A DNA stretch of 64,000 nucleotides, taken from assembly GCA_030683705.1 (NCBI GenBank), contig JAUXPP010000029.1, forward strand, positions 18,216 to 82,215, given 5' to 3'. Position 1 is the first letter of the stretch. Each line of letters opens with the position of its first letter. Below, in pieces: positions 63,815 to 64,000 of the stretch. Below the pieces are notes generated by a model. The model did not search any database and was not told where the DNA came from. It saw nothing but the letters and a program-made list of their open reading frames with translations. This DNA comes from Polaromonas sp. Its GTDB lineage: Bacteria; Pseudomonadota; Gammaproteobacteria; Burkholderiales; Burkholderiaceae_C. Position numbers and translations under genes: made by a program.

Positions 63815-64000
63815 CCAGCAAGCCGGGTCTCGCCCCGGCGGGCGAGGCACTTTTCTTTGCGTCGCCAAAGAAAAGTACCCAAAAGAAAGGCGACCCGATG
63901 GTCTGGGTCCCTCCGCTGCGCTCCGGGCAACCTGCGGTGCTCGCCGAAAGTGGGGCCGAGCTCGAACTCGCTTCGCTCAGACAATCGCTCGTCCTGATCC
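63815..64000. repeat. 188-bp repeat unit, copy 2 (runs to window end)
   Basis: Hairpin ACTTTTCTTTG (63849-63859), loop CGTCGC, CAAAGAAAAGT (63866-63876). The unit reaches GTCCTGATCC exactly at the window edge, so it may continue. Confidence 0.9.

Larger units (their letters stand above)
63293..64000. other. 708-bp repeat array after metH
   Basis: No gene is supported. Order: palindrome (63313-63339), 188-bp unit copy 1 (63365-63552), about 170-bp unit (63600-63773), 188-bp unit copy 2 (63815 to the window end). All parts are repeats with strong hairpins; open frames here are by-products. Confidence 0.85.

Noticed and set aside
63398..63868. Several 100-180-codon open frames in the terminal repeat array
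   Set aside because: They consist wholly of repeat units and overlap each other on both strands; such frames are often annotated as hypothetical proteins but nothing supports translation.

Overview
The window is a stretch of high-GC chromosome that fits a betaproteobacterium of the family Comamonadaceae (Polaromonas/Rhodoferax/Variovorax-like). The reasons are uniform GC-rich codon use, the narK1-narK2-narGHJI order followed by a parvulin gene, a methionine synthase split into separate genes, the proteobacterial (non-E. coli) type of glutamate-cysteine ligase, and several dispersed repeat families of a kind I associate with comamonads. The genus cannot be settled from the sequence alone. I saw no tRNA, rRNA, insertion sequence, prophage or CRISPR array. 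Gene density is very high and many genes overlap by ATGA.

Layout. Bases 1-17384 hold one long co-directional run for anaerobic nitrate respiration: two nitrate porters (the first cut by the window edge), narGHJI, a parvulin-type isomerase, a beta-carbonic anhydrase, a nitronate monooxygenase-like enzyme, a cobalamin-dependent class II ribonucleotide reductase, NnrS, a nitroreductase, a small uncharacterised protein and a hemerythrin. These genes would let the cell respire nitrate, make deoxynucleotides without oxygen and cope with reactive nitrogen. Bases 17426-33176 carry housekeeping and transport genes: proA, gshA, kup, a DUF1275 membrane protein, a spermidine-synthase-like protein, a zinc metallopeptidase-like protein, a tautomerase, an MFS exporter, a glutamine amidotransferase, gshB, a BenE-type transporter, a creatininase-family protein, a PQQ-type sugar dehydrogenase lipoprotein and cutA.

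Bases 33171-40894 form a tight leftward run of ten genes: two LysE exporters, an EamA exporter, a cupin, an aminotransferase, a GST, a PhzF protein, a VOC protein, a threonine-dehydratase-like enzyme and a phosphatase. It diverges from a MocR-type regulator at 41004 across a small intergenic space that holds a near-perfect inverted repeat. Bases 42589-46105 form a glucarate module: a LacI-family regulator, two perfect operator palindromes over a promoter, a Bug-type binding protein and glucarate dehydratase. Bases 46207-63292 are mostly housekeeping: pyrF, an EamA exporter, uracil-DNA glycosylase, rimI, tsaB, an EamA exporter, dacB, a CnoX-like thioredoxin, purE, purK, Sua5, a histidine kinase, a 7TM protein with a degenerate GGDEF domain, recQ, a rhodanese and the homocysteine-methyltransferase part of a split MetH. 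The window ends in a 0.7-kb array of repeats.

The most unusual feature is a family of at least 13 short palindrome-tailed elements. Six lie in frame inside, or form the 3' end of, conserved genes (proA, phzF-like, udg, an eamA gene, cnoX-like, purK). They recall Rickettsia palindromic elements, but in a free-living-type betaproteobacterial genome. A second repeat family is also read in frame inside the same eamA gene. Two longer repeat units carry perfect hairpins whose arms have changed together between copies.
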